Origin: Calendula officinalis
Lineage: Eukaryota; Streptophyta; Magnoliopsida; Asterales; Asteraceae
DNA: 64,000 nucleotides
Assembly (NCBI GenBank): GCA_963853835.1
Contig: OY970825.1
Location: 26,598,835-26,662,834, forward strand
Direction of reading: 5' to 3'
A program made the position numbers and the translations under genes. Under the pieces are notes generated by a model. That model worked only from the letters and a program-made list of their open reading frames with translations, did not search any database and was not told where the DNA came from. Below, one piece after another: positions 10,370 to 22,559 of this stretch. Each line of letters begins with the position of its first letter. The stretch's first letter is position 1.

Positions 10370-13300
10370 TTATTCAGAACTGTAACACTCATCTGATGCA
10401 TCATCATTTGTGTTTTCATCGTCTTCTTCATTACCGTTGTCATCATTTACTAGTTCATCGTCTTCGTCTTCGTCTTCGCTTCCGTCTTCATCCTCGCCAC
10501 CTTCATCATCTAATGTTTTATTCCTTAACCACTTTGCATGACCACGTATGTTATGACCGTAATTTTGACAAATACTACACTGACGCGACTTGAATGGAAG
10601 TTTCCTTGTTGTTTTACGTTTCTTACCAGAGGTGGCTAACTCAACTGCACTCTTAATCCTTTTTCTACCCTTATTTGTTGTTTTTTTAGCAAGTTTGATA
10701 ACACGATTTTTAGGTACGTCAACATCATACATTTCTTCCATTAGTTCTTCCTGTGTTTCAACCATTTTCGATGATTGTGCGTCTCCTTCAAGCTCCTTTT
10801 TCATGTTTTCCCAATAAATTATATATTCTTTTAACTTCAGAACATTGTGACGCGCCATATTAACACACTCATCAACTAGAGAATGAAGATCTGAAGCCAT
10901 TTTATCCGTTTCTGCTAAACATGGCCCATATCGGTACCTGTTTTCCAGTAGGTGTGACGGTAGTGCATTTTTTGTCCATCGCGTTTTGATGTAACGTTCA
11001 GGTATCCTGTCTACGCAATTCTTCTTCAACACACAAAATATATGGCGACACAAATAACCATGCCGGACAAAATGATCACACGAGCAAGTCATTGTTCCAT
11101 CACTTGTATCATAAGTAACCTGCATTTAATGTTGTAAATATTAATATATTACGCGACAAAATCTCTACATATGATGTTAACAGATTGACATACACATTAT
11201 GTTGAAAAACCAAAATTATATTATTAAAACTTACCTTGGCTGTTACAACAACTTTTAATGATTTTTCCCTTTGTTCAATCATTGACCATTGGATGTCACC
11301 TTCATCACCTGTCTGAATTTGCGAACAGGAATAAAGACCTTTATATATTTCATTTTGAACATCTCTAAAGACCGCTTGTGTGTAGACTTGGCTAGCATGT
11401 TTCTCAATGGCCAGGTCGGTACGCTTTTTCAACGTCGTCCCGTCATCCTTGTTCTCTGTTGTACGCTGGTGGTATCTTTGCAACTCCATCGCTTGTTCAA
11501 AATATAGCATGAAGTGAACAAATGTGCTCCCACTATCTTCAAACATTTGAAAAAACTTATTCGAACTTTCAGATCGAGATGTTGTCTTCATTAACCCGCA
11601 CATTGGGTAGTCTTTAAAGTATGCCGGTATCCAATGGTCTCTTAGTGTATACATATCAGACAACCATTTGTTAACTGATAGGTTGTATTTACTGATCAAT
11701 TTAGCTCATCGTTCTTCAAACACTTCAGGCTCAATATAAACATTCCATATTAATTTGTGAAAATCTTTCCTAAACAAAGTGTCAACGGATAAATCACCAA
11801 GCACCTGTATAAAATGAAGTTAATAATACATACAACATTCAATGTATCCATCAATTCAAAGTACTAATATGGTTAAAACAGTTAACATACCCTCCCCGGA
11901 AGTTTTTGTGTAATATGCCACATACATAATCTGTGTCTTGATTCATGTAATTGATTAACTATGGCAATCCTTAAAGCTGGGTCTTGGTTGGTTACAACCA
12001 ATGGTGGTTGTTTACCATGAACCTTCTTAACAGCCTCGAGCATCCACGAGTACGATTCAACTGTTTCGTCTGATAGTAGAGCTGCACCGAATGTCACACA
12101 TTTGGTGTTGTTATCGATCCCAGTGAAAGGGACAAAAATAAAATCATACCTACAAACGATACCATTCAGTGTTAGTATACTTACTATATGTATAATAGCG
12201 AAAAATTAAAATAAAAACAATATATGTATCGTACTTGTTTGTTTGGAATGTTGCATCAAATGACAAAACGTCCCCGAATACGTCATAGTTCGCCTTCATT
12301 GTTTCATCAGCCCAATACATACAAACGAGCTCAGAATCTTCTAGGAGGTACTCAAATGAGAACCCGGGAACATGTGCTTGCCTTTTCATCATTTTATCAA
12401 CTATCATTTGAGCGTCGTCATCTCCGATGAACTTATTGACCGCTCTCCTAAAATTCCTCCAATCTTGTGGTATTCCCCGCACACCGTCGTAGCCGCCCAT
12501 TAGCGAAACTTTTAACCTATGCGCCTTTGTGGCACTCAGATTTGCCAACACTGCCTGATGCATGAATTTAAATTCAGAATATTTTAACTCTCTTCGTGCT
12601 TTAGACAAATCCATGTTTCGTTTATTCATTAACTCATGATTGTGGTTTTCAACAAACACTGATATTGTAAACGCTTGTGTACCCCTCACTGCAGTAGAAC
12701 CAATCTTCGCGGGACAACCTGTGACTTTAGAAGATGTTCTTTTTTTTTTAATCTTCCCGTCAATGGATGTCTTATCGTTTACATAATCATTTAATGTATT
12801 TTTATCGATTTTCGTCCTTGACTTACCTCCACGGCTGCAAACAATATACTTGTGTGTTATCTCCCCCTTATACCATTTTACACTGTCTTTTCTTATGTTA
12901 AATCTGGCCAATTGCGAGTATGCTTTGTACATCTCATAACATTTATCAAAATTCTCGTATACGGTTCCCACTTTTGGTATATCAACGTCGGGGACTTCTG
13001 GTATCCAATATTTAGTACCTTCCGGTGTTGGCAATAGCTCTAAAATACTTGTATTGACACCTGCTTTTCATTTAAAAAAATAAAACATAATTAGTTATCA
13101 ACACAGATCTAAGTCACTCATTCATGCAGTGTTTTGTAACAGCGTTGTATGTGAATTGCTAATATTGAAAAGTTGTCATATAATATGATTTAATAGTATA
13201 CGAAACATCATCTGTACATATAACATCCAATGCACTTAATTTTGATTTACACTACCATTCTAAATAAACTGTCTTGAACATCCAATGCAATAAATATAAC

Positions 13301-13943
13301 AATAACATCCAATGCACTTAACATTTATTTACAATTACATTCTAAAAAAGCTGTCTTCAACATCCAATGCAATAACGGTAACATGTACACTAACATTCTA
13401 AAAAAGTTATCTTTTAATACCCTATTATATTTTTCCTCGTATGCATTTGATTTTCAGCAACATATATTTACAACTTATGAAATTTACCAAACATTCAACA
13501 TACATTAAATACGTTCAATTAAATGTCATTAACATCAAATGTATTTCATTTAGAAATTATACATTCAAACACCAAACAGTTAATTATGTTAAACATAATC
13601 TGAATTATTCCATACGATTTCACAAGGACTCATTTACTTATATTATATTTTTTTACATGTCGTAATAACTAAGAAAATAAAAATTGAAAAAAACCTATAA
13701 CATACCCAGAGGTTCATCAACACATTCTGCTATATTTTCTGGTGTTCGTTCTTCATAGTAATCTTCATTCACGTTTTCTTGTGAAATTATTGATATTCCT
13801 TGCTCATTATTCATTTTTTCTTCTATACGTGTTAGTGATTTTTGTCGATCTTTAGGGTTCCTGTAGAACTGTCGAATGAGAATACAAAACGGCTGTGGGT
13901 TTTGATTATGATCGTGATAATGTAAAACAAACTGAATCCCCAT
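10370..13943 (-). pseudogene. FAR1-type MULE transposase with one premature stop
   Basis: Five exons on the minus strand (13943-13706, 13060-12235, 12149-11891, 11804-11235, 11119-10370) join in frame to 881 codons. Visible domains in order are a FAR1-type Cys/His DNA-binding domain (ending near 'HNHEL'); a MULE DDE transposase region with 'SFDATFQTNKY', 'TNQDPAL' and 'CMWHI'; a SWIM zinc finger ('CSCDHF...CRHIFC'); a zinc-knuckle-like 'CSICQNYGHNIRGH' whose last ligand is shifted; and a very acidic C-tail. The frame is broken only at 11706-11708, where a TGA stands in the 'FEER-AKLI' context in which relatives carry Trp, a one-base change. This would catalyse cut-and-paste transposition of the TIR-bounded element. 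Domain assignment is firm; inactivity follows from the stop. Confidence 0.85.
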
Positions 13944-14077
13944 GTTTTAAGGAATAATAAGTTATATGGTATTGTTTCCATATATACCGGTTATGCAAGT
14001 GGACAAAAATACCCTTTCCGATTTTTTAAATTAAACACATTTTATTTATAATTTGCTGCAATCTGATTGGCTGCATA

Positions 14078-14247
<170 letters not shown>

Positions 14248-14291
14248 GTTGTGTGTTGTATGTACGTAATTGTGGAAAAACACTATGAGAC

Positions 14292-14888
14292 GAGTTAATT
14301 GCAAGAATGGTCCTTGTGGTTTGGTCAAATTGCATGTTTGGTCATTGTGTTTCAATAAGTGCAGGTGCGGTACCCATGGTTTGCATTTTTGTGCAGCCCT
14401 GGTCCCTCCGCCCTAACAGCGTTAACTGAGCTCCGTTAGTCAGGGGTATTTTGGTCTTATTGCCACTACGTCTTCCCCAAATGTCTTCTTCTCCCAAATT
14501 CCCCCATCTCTTTATCTGTATCATCTTCTTCAAAAGAAAACCCAGATCTTGATTTATGATTTAGAAATCATTTTAGATTTAGATATTACCCTTTGTGTGT
14601 ATCATCTTCTTCATATATAATTACCCATCTCTATCTCTATCTTCTTTTAAAGAAGATGATACAGATAAAGAGATGGGGGAATTTGGGAGAAGAAGACATT
14701 TGAGGAAGAAGATATGGCAAAAAGACCAAAATACCCCTGATTAACGGACCTAAGTTAACGCTATTAGGGCGGAGGGATCACGGCTGCACAAAAATGTAAA
14801 CCATGAGTACCATGTCTGCACTTATTAAAACACAAGGACCAAACGTGCAATTTAGCCAAATCACAGAAACTATTCTTGCATTTAAATC
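14292..14888. mobile_element. MULE-type MITE with long TIRs and 9-bp TSD (597 bp)
   Basis: Inverted arms of about 240 bp (14292-14535 and 14640-14888) begin 'ga.tta.atgcaagaat' and contain the 'ggtcc.tgtg.tttgg' type motif common in plant MULEs. The element is flanked by a perfect 9-bp direct repeat CTATGAGAC at 14283-14291 and 14889-14897, the duplication length expected for Mutator elements. There is no coding capacity. Confidence 0.88.
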
Positions 14889-14897
14889 CTATGAGAC

Positions 14898-15206
14898 TAT
14901 ATCATATTCTTTTTTCTCCCTTTTCCATTTTCAAATAAAATATTTGCAAAACATTGTTTCTAGTGATAGTCATTCATCAATAGACAACTATGAACAAGAG
15001 TTTTGTGTATATATATGTAACAAAGTATGTCTTGCTTTTATTTGTACAATTGTGCGAAATCATATTTCTATTAACACCGATTACATGTTTTTTGGAAGAT
15101 TAATTTGTCTCAAGTTGCACTGGATATTATCTATATTTAATGGATATCATTTTTCTAAGTTGCAGTGGACATAAATAAGATAACTAGTCAAAAAATAAAA
15201 TTAATA
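14898..15206. other. AT-rich spacer
   Basis: I see no gene or repeat in these ~310 bp. Confidence 0.6.
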
Positions 15207-15402
15207 TCCCCTCCGTATCATTTTTATTGTCCAATATACTATTTTAGTTTGTCCCACAAAAAGTGTCATTTCCTAAATTTCAACCAATCAAAAAACATTT
15301 AAGTGGGAAAGTGAAAATTTGATTGGTGATATTATATAATTAATATAGTTTTCTTAAACTGTGTGTTTTTTTTAGTGGACAATTAAAGTGGGACGGAGGG
15401 AG
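15207..15402. mobile_element. Stowaway MITE (196 bp)
   Basis: The terminal repeats are 'cccctccgtatca' on the left and 'gggacggagggag' on the right, flanked on both sides by the TA target dinucleotide. Termini of the CTCCCTCCGT type and a TA duplication define Stowaway (Tc1/mariner-derived) MITEs. It ends ~165 bp upstream of the START-like gene start. Confidence 0.85.
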
Positions 15403-15568
15403 TATCATTTTTAAAAAAAATAATTCTAATTTCATCTATCTATTATTGCTGTCATTTTCATTACAATTGGCGCGTGATAGCGCGTAGGGACAGCAGTAGC
15501 CAATAAGCAACACTCCTCCACAGAAATTTGATAGCCCAGCCAGTCTCCGGTGGTAGCCTCCGTTTCAA

Positions 15569-16989
15569 ATGTCGTCATCTGCCGTCGCCGTCGTCTCTGT
15601 CTCCACCTCCTCAGCAATCGAACACCGGAGAACAACTACAAACAGTGTACTCATCACTCACCGACTCTCACTACCATCCCCTTCATCTTCACAATTCCGG
15701 TCACTCCGGTCAGTTAATCATCGGCGCCACAACAGTAGAACTACTTTCAATCACCGGCGATCCACCGTCCTTATGGAATGGCAGGATTGCACGTACTTTT
15801 CTATCTAGTTTCCTCAATCGTTCGTTTCCTAAACCTTTTATTATCCCAAATCTAGAAATTAACGACATTGAAATGCTACCGTGTCGGCGTGTTGTTCCAT
15901 TTACGGCTTAGTTTTATTAATACTTGTCTATATTGTATGTTAACTGAAATCTGATTTGCAAATTGCAATACAGGTTCCAATTCGTTTCAATAATCTAATT
16001 GTTGATTTATGCAGGGTTAAAACGGAAATAGATGTGCCAATTTCTGTAGCGTATAATTGTTATCTTGATAGGGAAGCTATTCCTCGTTGGATGCCCTTCA
16101 TTTCATCTGTAAAGGTGCGTTTTCGCTTGCTCTTTGATGCTGAAATCTGTTTATGTCAAATTGTTGCTATTTGCTAATTTTAACTAATGTTTGTGCCTGT
16201 AATTCCATCATTCTTAAAATGTATATATAGCTTAGTGAGCCCATAGAAGTTTACAAATTGAGTTATAAACATATATGGATACTTGATTATACTGGTTTCA
16301 GATATTACAAGACAAGCCTGAGTTATCACGGTGGACTCTAAAGTATACAGCATTCGGGCAGGATCTTGAATTCTCTTGGCTTGCCCGTAATATGCAGGTA
16401 ATCCACTCTACTTCTCTAAACTCTTGTCACTTTGATCGTATTATTTAATTGATGTGCATGACATGGTGTTGAATCTTGCAGCCAATCCCAAACCAAAAAA
16501 TTCACTGGAGATCTTTAGAAGGTCTTCCCAACAGGTAATCATTAATCACTAATTACAATTATATGATAATTCTGAATTCTTTTTGTTTTCTCCTTTTTTT
16601 TTTTGTCATAGAGGAGCTGTACGGTTTTTCCCCAAAGGTTCTTCGTCATGTTTAGTTGAGGTAAGTCTCATTTGCCCGAAAGTCATTTCAATCCCATTCT
16701 ACTTTTATATAACTGGAACTTTTCATTTTTACAGCTTACTGTATCATATGAAGTACCTCAGTTATTGGTCCCTGTGGCAGCTGTAAGTACTTTCTTTCGG
16801 CATCTAAACTTTATTCGACATAATAGTAAAAGAGCACACAGAAAAACTTATATCCTGTAGTTGATCTAACAAAGTTTTATTAATGTCAACTAAACGCAGG
16901 CATTACAACCTTTCACTGAAAACTTATTGGGACGTGGCTTGAAACGGTTTGCAGATTTTGCAAGGACATACCAGCCCGATTCTGCCTGA
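15569..16989 (+). CDS. START-like polyketide cyclase / lipid transport domain protein, probably plastid-targeted
   Basis: Seven exons (15569-15792, 16015-16114, 16302-16397, 16482-16534, 16612-16660, 16735-16782, 16900-16989) join to 220 codons with consistent phases and GT-AG borders. Residues 1-~68 are Ser/Thr/Arg-rich and poor in acidic residues, like a chloroplast transit peptide. From 'MEWQDCT' onward the sequence is a conserved SRPBCC / coenzyme-Q-binding-like domain: 'EIDVPISVAYNCYLDREAIPRW', 'FSWLARNMQPIPNQKIHW', 'GAVRFFPKG'. It closely resembles the Arabidopsis At1g02475 / At4g01883 type, from memory. The fold binds hydrophobic ligands; the ligand of this branch is not known to me. 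No breaks were seen. Its 3' end faces the PP2C gene 572 bp away. Confidence 0.92.
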
Positions 16990-17561
16990 GATTCGTTTCT
17001 CCACCATAGCAGGGGCGGGCCCAGTCTATAGCCCGTTCTACTTGTCAAATCGGCCCGCAAAGTGTAAAAAATTCACATTATTCTTTATTGGCGCTACTAT
17101 TACTATTAATATTGTGCTAGTGGTCCTATACATATTGTGGTACTCGTCCTATAAATGATGACCCCAATTTGTGACCAAATGCAGAGGACAAGAGTATAGG
17201 AGTTAATGAAACCATACATTTTTAACTCTTTTTATTTATTTATTTCGTATCACCATTTTTTTTTTGTTGTGCTACTTATCAGTTGTCACCTACAATAATA
17301 GCACATTCATAATAAAATTGTTGTGAAATCCTGTAAATTCTGCCATAAATCGTCCTAACATAAACAAGTTAAAAAAAAGAAAAATGTGTTCACTGTTGAA
17401 TTGATACTCTGTTATAATGTACATACACCAAAACTTGGTTCACATAATCCAGACTAGAACAATTATTTTTTCACTCGTCTATTTACAACCATCCCGATAT
17501 CATAAAAGGTTGCAAAAACTATTCGCGGGCCCGGAAGGCCAAAAAGCACAACTTTAAATGG
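16990..17561. other. Convergent intergenic region
   Basis: This is the shared 3' flank of the START-like and PP2C genes. It is AT-rich, with a run of T residues near 17250-17265. No further gene is visible. It probably holds both 3' UTRs and poly(A) sites. Confidence 0.6.
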
Positions 17562-19278
17562 TTACTTTTTCAGCAAGTTCTTGAAGCTGTGCAATTGTGT
17601 AGAAATACTGAAGCATTTCAATTTATGTTGTGGTGTTGTATCTTTGATATGATCAAATGAAGTAAAACAAACAATCACAACAGTGAGGTTATCGTAGGTG
17701 TTGAGACGTAAGGCTTCCCTAACAAGATCTTTAGCACACTGTTCAGGGTCATCGTGACGGCGTAAACCACGCCGTACAAAGTTGACCACTTGTTGACTTG
17801 ACATCACGTCAAAAATCCCGTCACACCCGATTATTAGAAACTCGTCTTCTTCGGTTAGGATCATTTGCTGGATTTCGGGCTCGGGTATTAGAGGTGATGT
17901 GGGCCCGTGAGGTAATTTCATGTCCCAATCACCTAAGGCCCGGGTTACAGAGAGAAACCCGTTTAGATATCCATTGTCTATAAACGCTCCAAGTTGTAGT
18001 ACACGTTTTCGTTCTGAAGGCTGTGTTGGTCGGTGATCATTTGACATGTTAATTGCTTCACCTTTTCTACTAAGAACTGCTCGACAATCTCCTACATTTG
18101 CTACCACCAAACGCCTGCATGTAAAACAACGGTTAACTGAATAAACGGTGCATTTAAATTTAACACGATAAAAATAACATCATTAAGGTACATTTGTGAT
18201 ATTGGCTATTTTCGTAATGACCCCTAAATAAGTAAATAATCAGTTAAGAGATTGTTGCAACAAAAGTTATCTGATTATTATATATAATGAAAATTGCATA
18301 GATTATCAGTTATCTGATTCTCACAACAAGAAACTCGTACAAACACTATTTCAAGGGGTTGATTTTGTATAACTAATTATTTTTTCTGATTCTTTTTTTA
18401 AATACAATGTCAAACATCCCTTGATAAACATACCTTCCTAACAATAGAGCTGTTAATGCAGTAGTCCCAGAAGAATTGCTGATGCTGGGGTCCTCAGCTA
18501 AAGCAAAATCAGCTGAAACAAATGCTTTGCGTAGAGAATTCTCGATTTCAACATCATCTAATTGAGATATTTTTTCATTTTCAAAAAATAAACGTAACAC
18601 GTTATTTTTTATGTAAGCTGCTGCTTCAGGACCTCCATGACCATCAAACACCTGCAACAGCCACTGTATTAGTTCTGCACTTGTACCATTAATTTAGTAA
18701 AAACTGTGATTCTTGTCCCTAAATAACACATACTTTTAATTTGTCCCTATTCACATTTTATCAATTTCTGTCCGATTGGGCCAATAAAAGATGGATTGTC
18801 CTGTTTGGGTCTTTAATGGCCGGATTAGGCAAAAACTTGTACTGTCATTACAACAAGATAAAATTTTAAGTAGTGGCAGCAGAGTATGACATACTCCATA
18901 AAACGCAGTCGGAATTGAAACAGAGCCTAAATACGGTGACAGATCATCTATCCTTATATGTTCGTCTTCCATGGATCTTCGAGGTCCAATATCCGCATAG
19001 CTACCAGATCTGATGTTTGGAAAAGCTTGCAAATCCACAGATTCTGTTACTGATATGTTATCCTGGTTGAAAGACTGATCAATTCATGATATCAACATTT
19101 AATTGATTATGAATTATTTTGGTGTTACAGAATCTATACAAGTTACAAAGAAGCTGAAATTGAAATTAGAATTGAAATGAGAGATAAAAGAGTGACTAAC
19201 GACGTCGTTGGGAATATCTTCCCGGCGAGAATCCATCGGCGTGACATCTGCTGCTGCTTTGGATACCATATTTTTCAT
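17562..19278 (-). CDS. Protein phosphatase 2C (PPM family)
   Basis: Four exons (19278-19201, 19062-18895, 18651-18434, 18114-17562) give 338 residues. A second in-frame ATG at 19269 would give 335. The PP2C core is complete: 'GSYADIGPRRSMEDEH', metal-binding 'FDGHGG', 'SSGTTALTALLLGR', 'VANVGDCRAVLSRKG', 'VTRALGDWDMK', 'DEFLIIGCDGIFDVMSSQ' and 'YDNLTVV'. These supply the Asp residues for the Mg/Mn centre that dephosphorylates Ser/Thr phosphoproteins. It resembles the Arabidopsis PP2C13/22/27/47-type group rather than the ABI1 group (from memory). No transmembrane segment or N-terminal extension beyond ~25 residues is seen. Length is normal for a minimal plant PP2C. No breaks. Confidence 0.95.
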
Positions 19279-21225
19279 GAAATTGAATAAAATGAAATGA
19301 TGTGGGGAGTGTCTTGAATTGAATGCAAGTAATTTGACTTGGAAAAATTGAAGCTATTTAAACAAGAGAAAAGTTCGTTGTACACGTTTCGATTAATCAA
19401 CCATACAACCGCCGTCTGTTCATTCCGTTAACACACACGGAAACGCTTTCTTAACTAAAACCTAAAGGGATTTTTATGCTTGATTATTATTCATCCCGGA
19501 AAAAAATAAATTTAAATGGTAATTTTTTGTCCTGTGAAATAAAGTTTGTTCTTCATTTGTACAAATTCTAACCATAAAACTATAAAATAACATAAGTTAT
19601 ATCTATCTTTAACATATAAAATAAAAATAAAATGTTAGTTACATTTTTCTAAATCATATTTAACATAATAAATATGCATTTTAAATAATTATCATTAGCA
19701 AGATGGCTTTTTGGTTTATTTATTCTTTTTGTTTCTAAGTTTTGGTGTGTATCATGAATTCTAGTTGTGACTTGTGAGAACATACCGACTACAGAAGTCT
19801 TATGTTGTTGATCGTCGAAAAACACTGTAGAATGGTGTCTTCCCATTCTCGAGTCGGCGTTCTTAACTGTGTTCCGGCCATCCTTCCCAGATGTCCTCTC
19901 CTCTTGGACATGGCTTATGTGAGGTTATTTTCTTCTTCTTCTTCTCCCCAACGACTAATTCTTAAACCTTGTCGTTTCTCCACTTCTATATAAACAACAC
20001 CTCAAACACAAAACAAAACACTCATCAACACTATTCTCATCTTCAAAACCATCAAAATTCTCTTAAAAAAAGTAGGCAAGACGGCTCAACCAAATAACAA
20101 CAACAACCATTTTACACACCCGACGTGTTACTAGGAGAATATCATAGAGCGCGAACGAAGAACACTGGTTGGCAGAAGTTGTTACTTCGGTTAATGAGGA
20201 CACATAATCATTGAAACGCTTCTCAATCCACAGACTAGTATTGGACAAAAGTTCATTATATTTACAATTTTACAATGACTATTAAACGTTCAAGAGATCA
20301 ACTATTCTCCAAAGGGGAAATCACGTTTTTATTTAAATTTATTCAATTATTTAAATTCAAATTTAAAAAGGTAAAATAAAACTAAAAAAGGTTGAGAATA
20401 TTGTCCTCCGCTTCCCTATTGTCATTGTTTAGTATTGGTGTTCTCGTAATGTAAAACCCAAATTACCACAATATGTGCTCAAACGTTGTGCTAGGGAAAA
20501 ATGAATGAGAAAAAAGACGAAGTAAGTTGATGGTAGAAGACTAGAAGATAATTAATAAATGTCCTTGAATAAAGTAAAATTAAAATAAAACTAACAAAAT
20601 TTATGTGGAATAGGCTTATACATTATTTATTTATTTATATGATTAGGTACATTTTACTAGTCTTTGATTTTACATTTAATTATTACTAATTAATCATTTA
20701 TTCAACATCATAAACTATTGCTTATGTGTAAACAAATAAGTTAATTTGTTTAAACAATGAAAATTAACAAACTGATAAATCATTCTAAAGTAACATATAA
20801 AATGACACTCTATCACATTTTTTGTGATCTAACAATATAAGGTGTTTGAGAAATGTTTTAAGAATAATTTAAAAAGTATATGTTGTGTTAAAAAAAAAAA
20901 AAAAAAACACTCATCTTCTTGTTGCTTTCTATCACTCTCAATGATATATCATATGCTAAAATTCATTGTCAAACATGCAACGTTTGGCAATTTTATACAA
21001 TAAAGGGATTCTAAAGTTTTCAAAAATCCAGAAAACAAATACTCCGTAAATATTTACAACGAAGATCGAGTTTTTAAAAAGTTTGGAATGAGAATCAAAC
21101 TGAAAAATGAAAAAAGTATCATAACGACACACAATTATTTATTAGACACATGGTTCATGCTGTTTTAAAAGCTCCAAGATTATTATAAAACTACTTCATA
21201 TAATTACTTATAATTTAAAATATAT
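19279..21225. other. Intergenic DNA between PP2C and the Copia element
   Basis: Mostly AT-rich. At 19985-20040 there is a TATA-like 'tctatataaac' followed by a CA-rich, leader-like stretch with no reading frame downstream. A poly(A) run of 18 lies at 20889-20906. I recognise no gene or transposon. Confidence 0.5.
19357..19367 (-). promoter_or_regulatory. Candidate TATA element of the PP2C gene
   Basis: The minus strand reads 'GTTTAAATAGC' about 80-90 bp upstream of the first ATG, a TATA-like A/T block in the right place. Position is the only support. Confidence 0.4.
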
Positions 21226-21404
21226 TGTAAACCAATTAGCTTAATCATAAGATCTTTTCATTTATATACATGTGTTACAATATATTGGTCAAAGAAATGT
21301 ACATGGGAAGACTATTGGTTGTAAGCCAAGAGTCTTGACATGAATACACATAAATAAGGGACATAAGTGTAAGTAAGCAAAGAGACTCTAAAGGAGTTAC
21401 AACA
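21226..21404 (-). repeat. 3' LTR of the split Copia element (179 bp)
   Basis: TG...CA bounded; the counterpart of 37561-37752. Confidence 0.85.
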
Positions 21405-21429
21405 CTCCCCTTGGTTGCTTAGATTTATG

Positions 21430-21945
21430 TTGAATTGTACATGTACTTCGTCTTGTATCTTCATACAATCCATGAAACATTCGCCTCGTTAAAAACCTTG
21501 TCGGAGAAAACCCCTTGGGACAAAAACTCCAACCGAAAGACAAAAGGGTACGATGTGGATTTCTTGAGCTTAGCCTTGTATCTTTAGACAATCCATGAAA
21601 CATTCGCCTCGTTAAAACCATGTCAGAGAAAACCCCTTGGGAAAAACTCTGGTCGAAGGATAAAAGAGTACGATCTGGATGTCTTGAGCGATGGAAAGAA
21701 CCATATATAGTTTGCCTCATTAAAACCTTGTTTAGAGAAAACCCAGTGGGACAAAAACTCTAACGAAGGACAAAAGAGTGCACAATGGTTAATAAGTATT
21801 CAACTGGATACTCTCCCTGAATTCAACAATTCTTAGTGAGAATGGGGTACTGTTAGTGTCTCATTAAAAAAACTTTGTCAAGGTAAACCCAATGGGAAAA
21901 AAACCCTTGAACTAAAGGAAAAAGAGTACACAAGCATTCATCGGG
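21430..21945 (-). repeat. Degenerate tandem repeats in the Copia 3' region
   Basis: Three to four units of roughly 100-130 bp each carry a 'gcctcgttaaaacc.tgtc' block followed by an 'aaacccc.tgggaaaaac' block and a 'gtacgat..ggat' block. Repeats of this kind are common just upstream of the 3' LTR in plant Copia elements. Confidence 0.7.
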
Positions 21946-21957
21946 GTGCTCCCCCTC

Positions 21958-22165
21958 ACATGCACTCAACAGGGTGCAAAGCATACGTCAGGATGCAAAT
22001 GTTATTCTCACTCGACAGAGTGCAAAGCATGCGTCAGGATGCAGTCATTATCCGCACTCAACAGGGCGCAAAGCATATGTCAGGATGCAATCGTTATTTG
22101 CACTCAACAGGGTGCAAGGCATACATCAGGATGCAATCGTTATTCGCACACAACTAGGTGCATGA
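21958..22165 (-). repeat. 46-bp minisatellite, ~4.5 copies
   Basis: Units run 'cactcaacagggtgcaaagc' then 'gtcaggatgca' and a variable 8-10 nt. The period is 46 bp, so all three forward frames show the same repeating peptide-like pattern, which is not a gene. Confidence 0.8.
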
Positions 22166-22559
22166 TATATGTCATTTAGGTAGCTCATAGACTTTCTTAA
22201 GTCAAATAGCTTTGACATGTTTTGGAAAGAATACTTTGGCAGTGACTTGGTGAACAAGTATGCATGATTCTTATTTGATCCAATATGTGGCATTTCAATC
22301 TTTTGAAATGCTTGTTGTTCATGTGTAAAGAACATTTTCGGCGATATGTGTCTAGTGTTATCCCCTTTTGATGTAACCATGTTTCACCCGATCAATAACA
22401 ATGGTGTTATCTTCATATATGACAACCGGTTAATTGGGATCATAAGCCAAACCACATTTACTTCGAATATGGTCTCTTACATCACAAATTTATACATACT
22501 CTCTAGTCGCCTCAACGAGCGCGAGTAGTTCGGAGTGATTTGTCGAAGTATCAACTAGA

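Noticed and set aside
21946..22179. Three overlapping frames with a repeated Cys-rich peptide pattern
   Set aside because: They arise from a 46-bp non-coding minisatellite, which repeats in all frames because 46 is not divisible by three.
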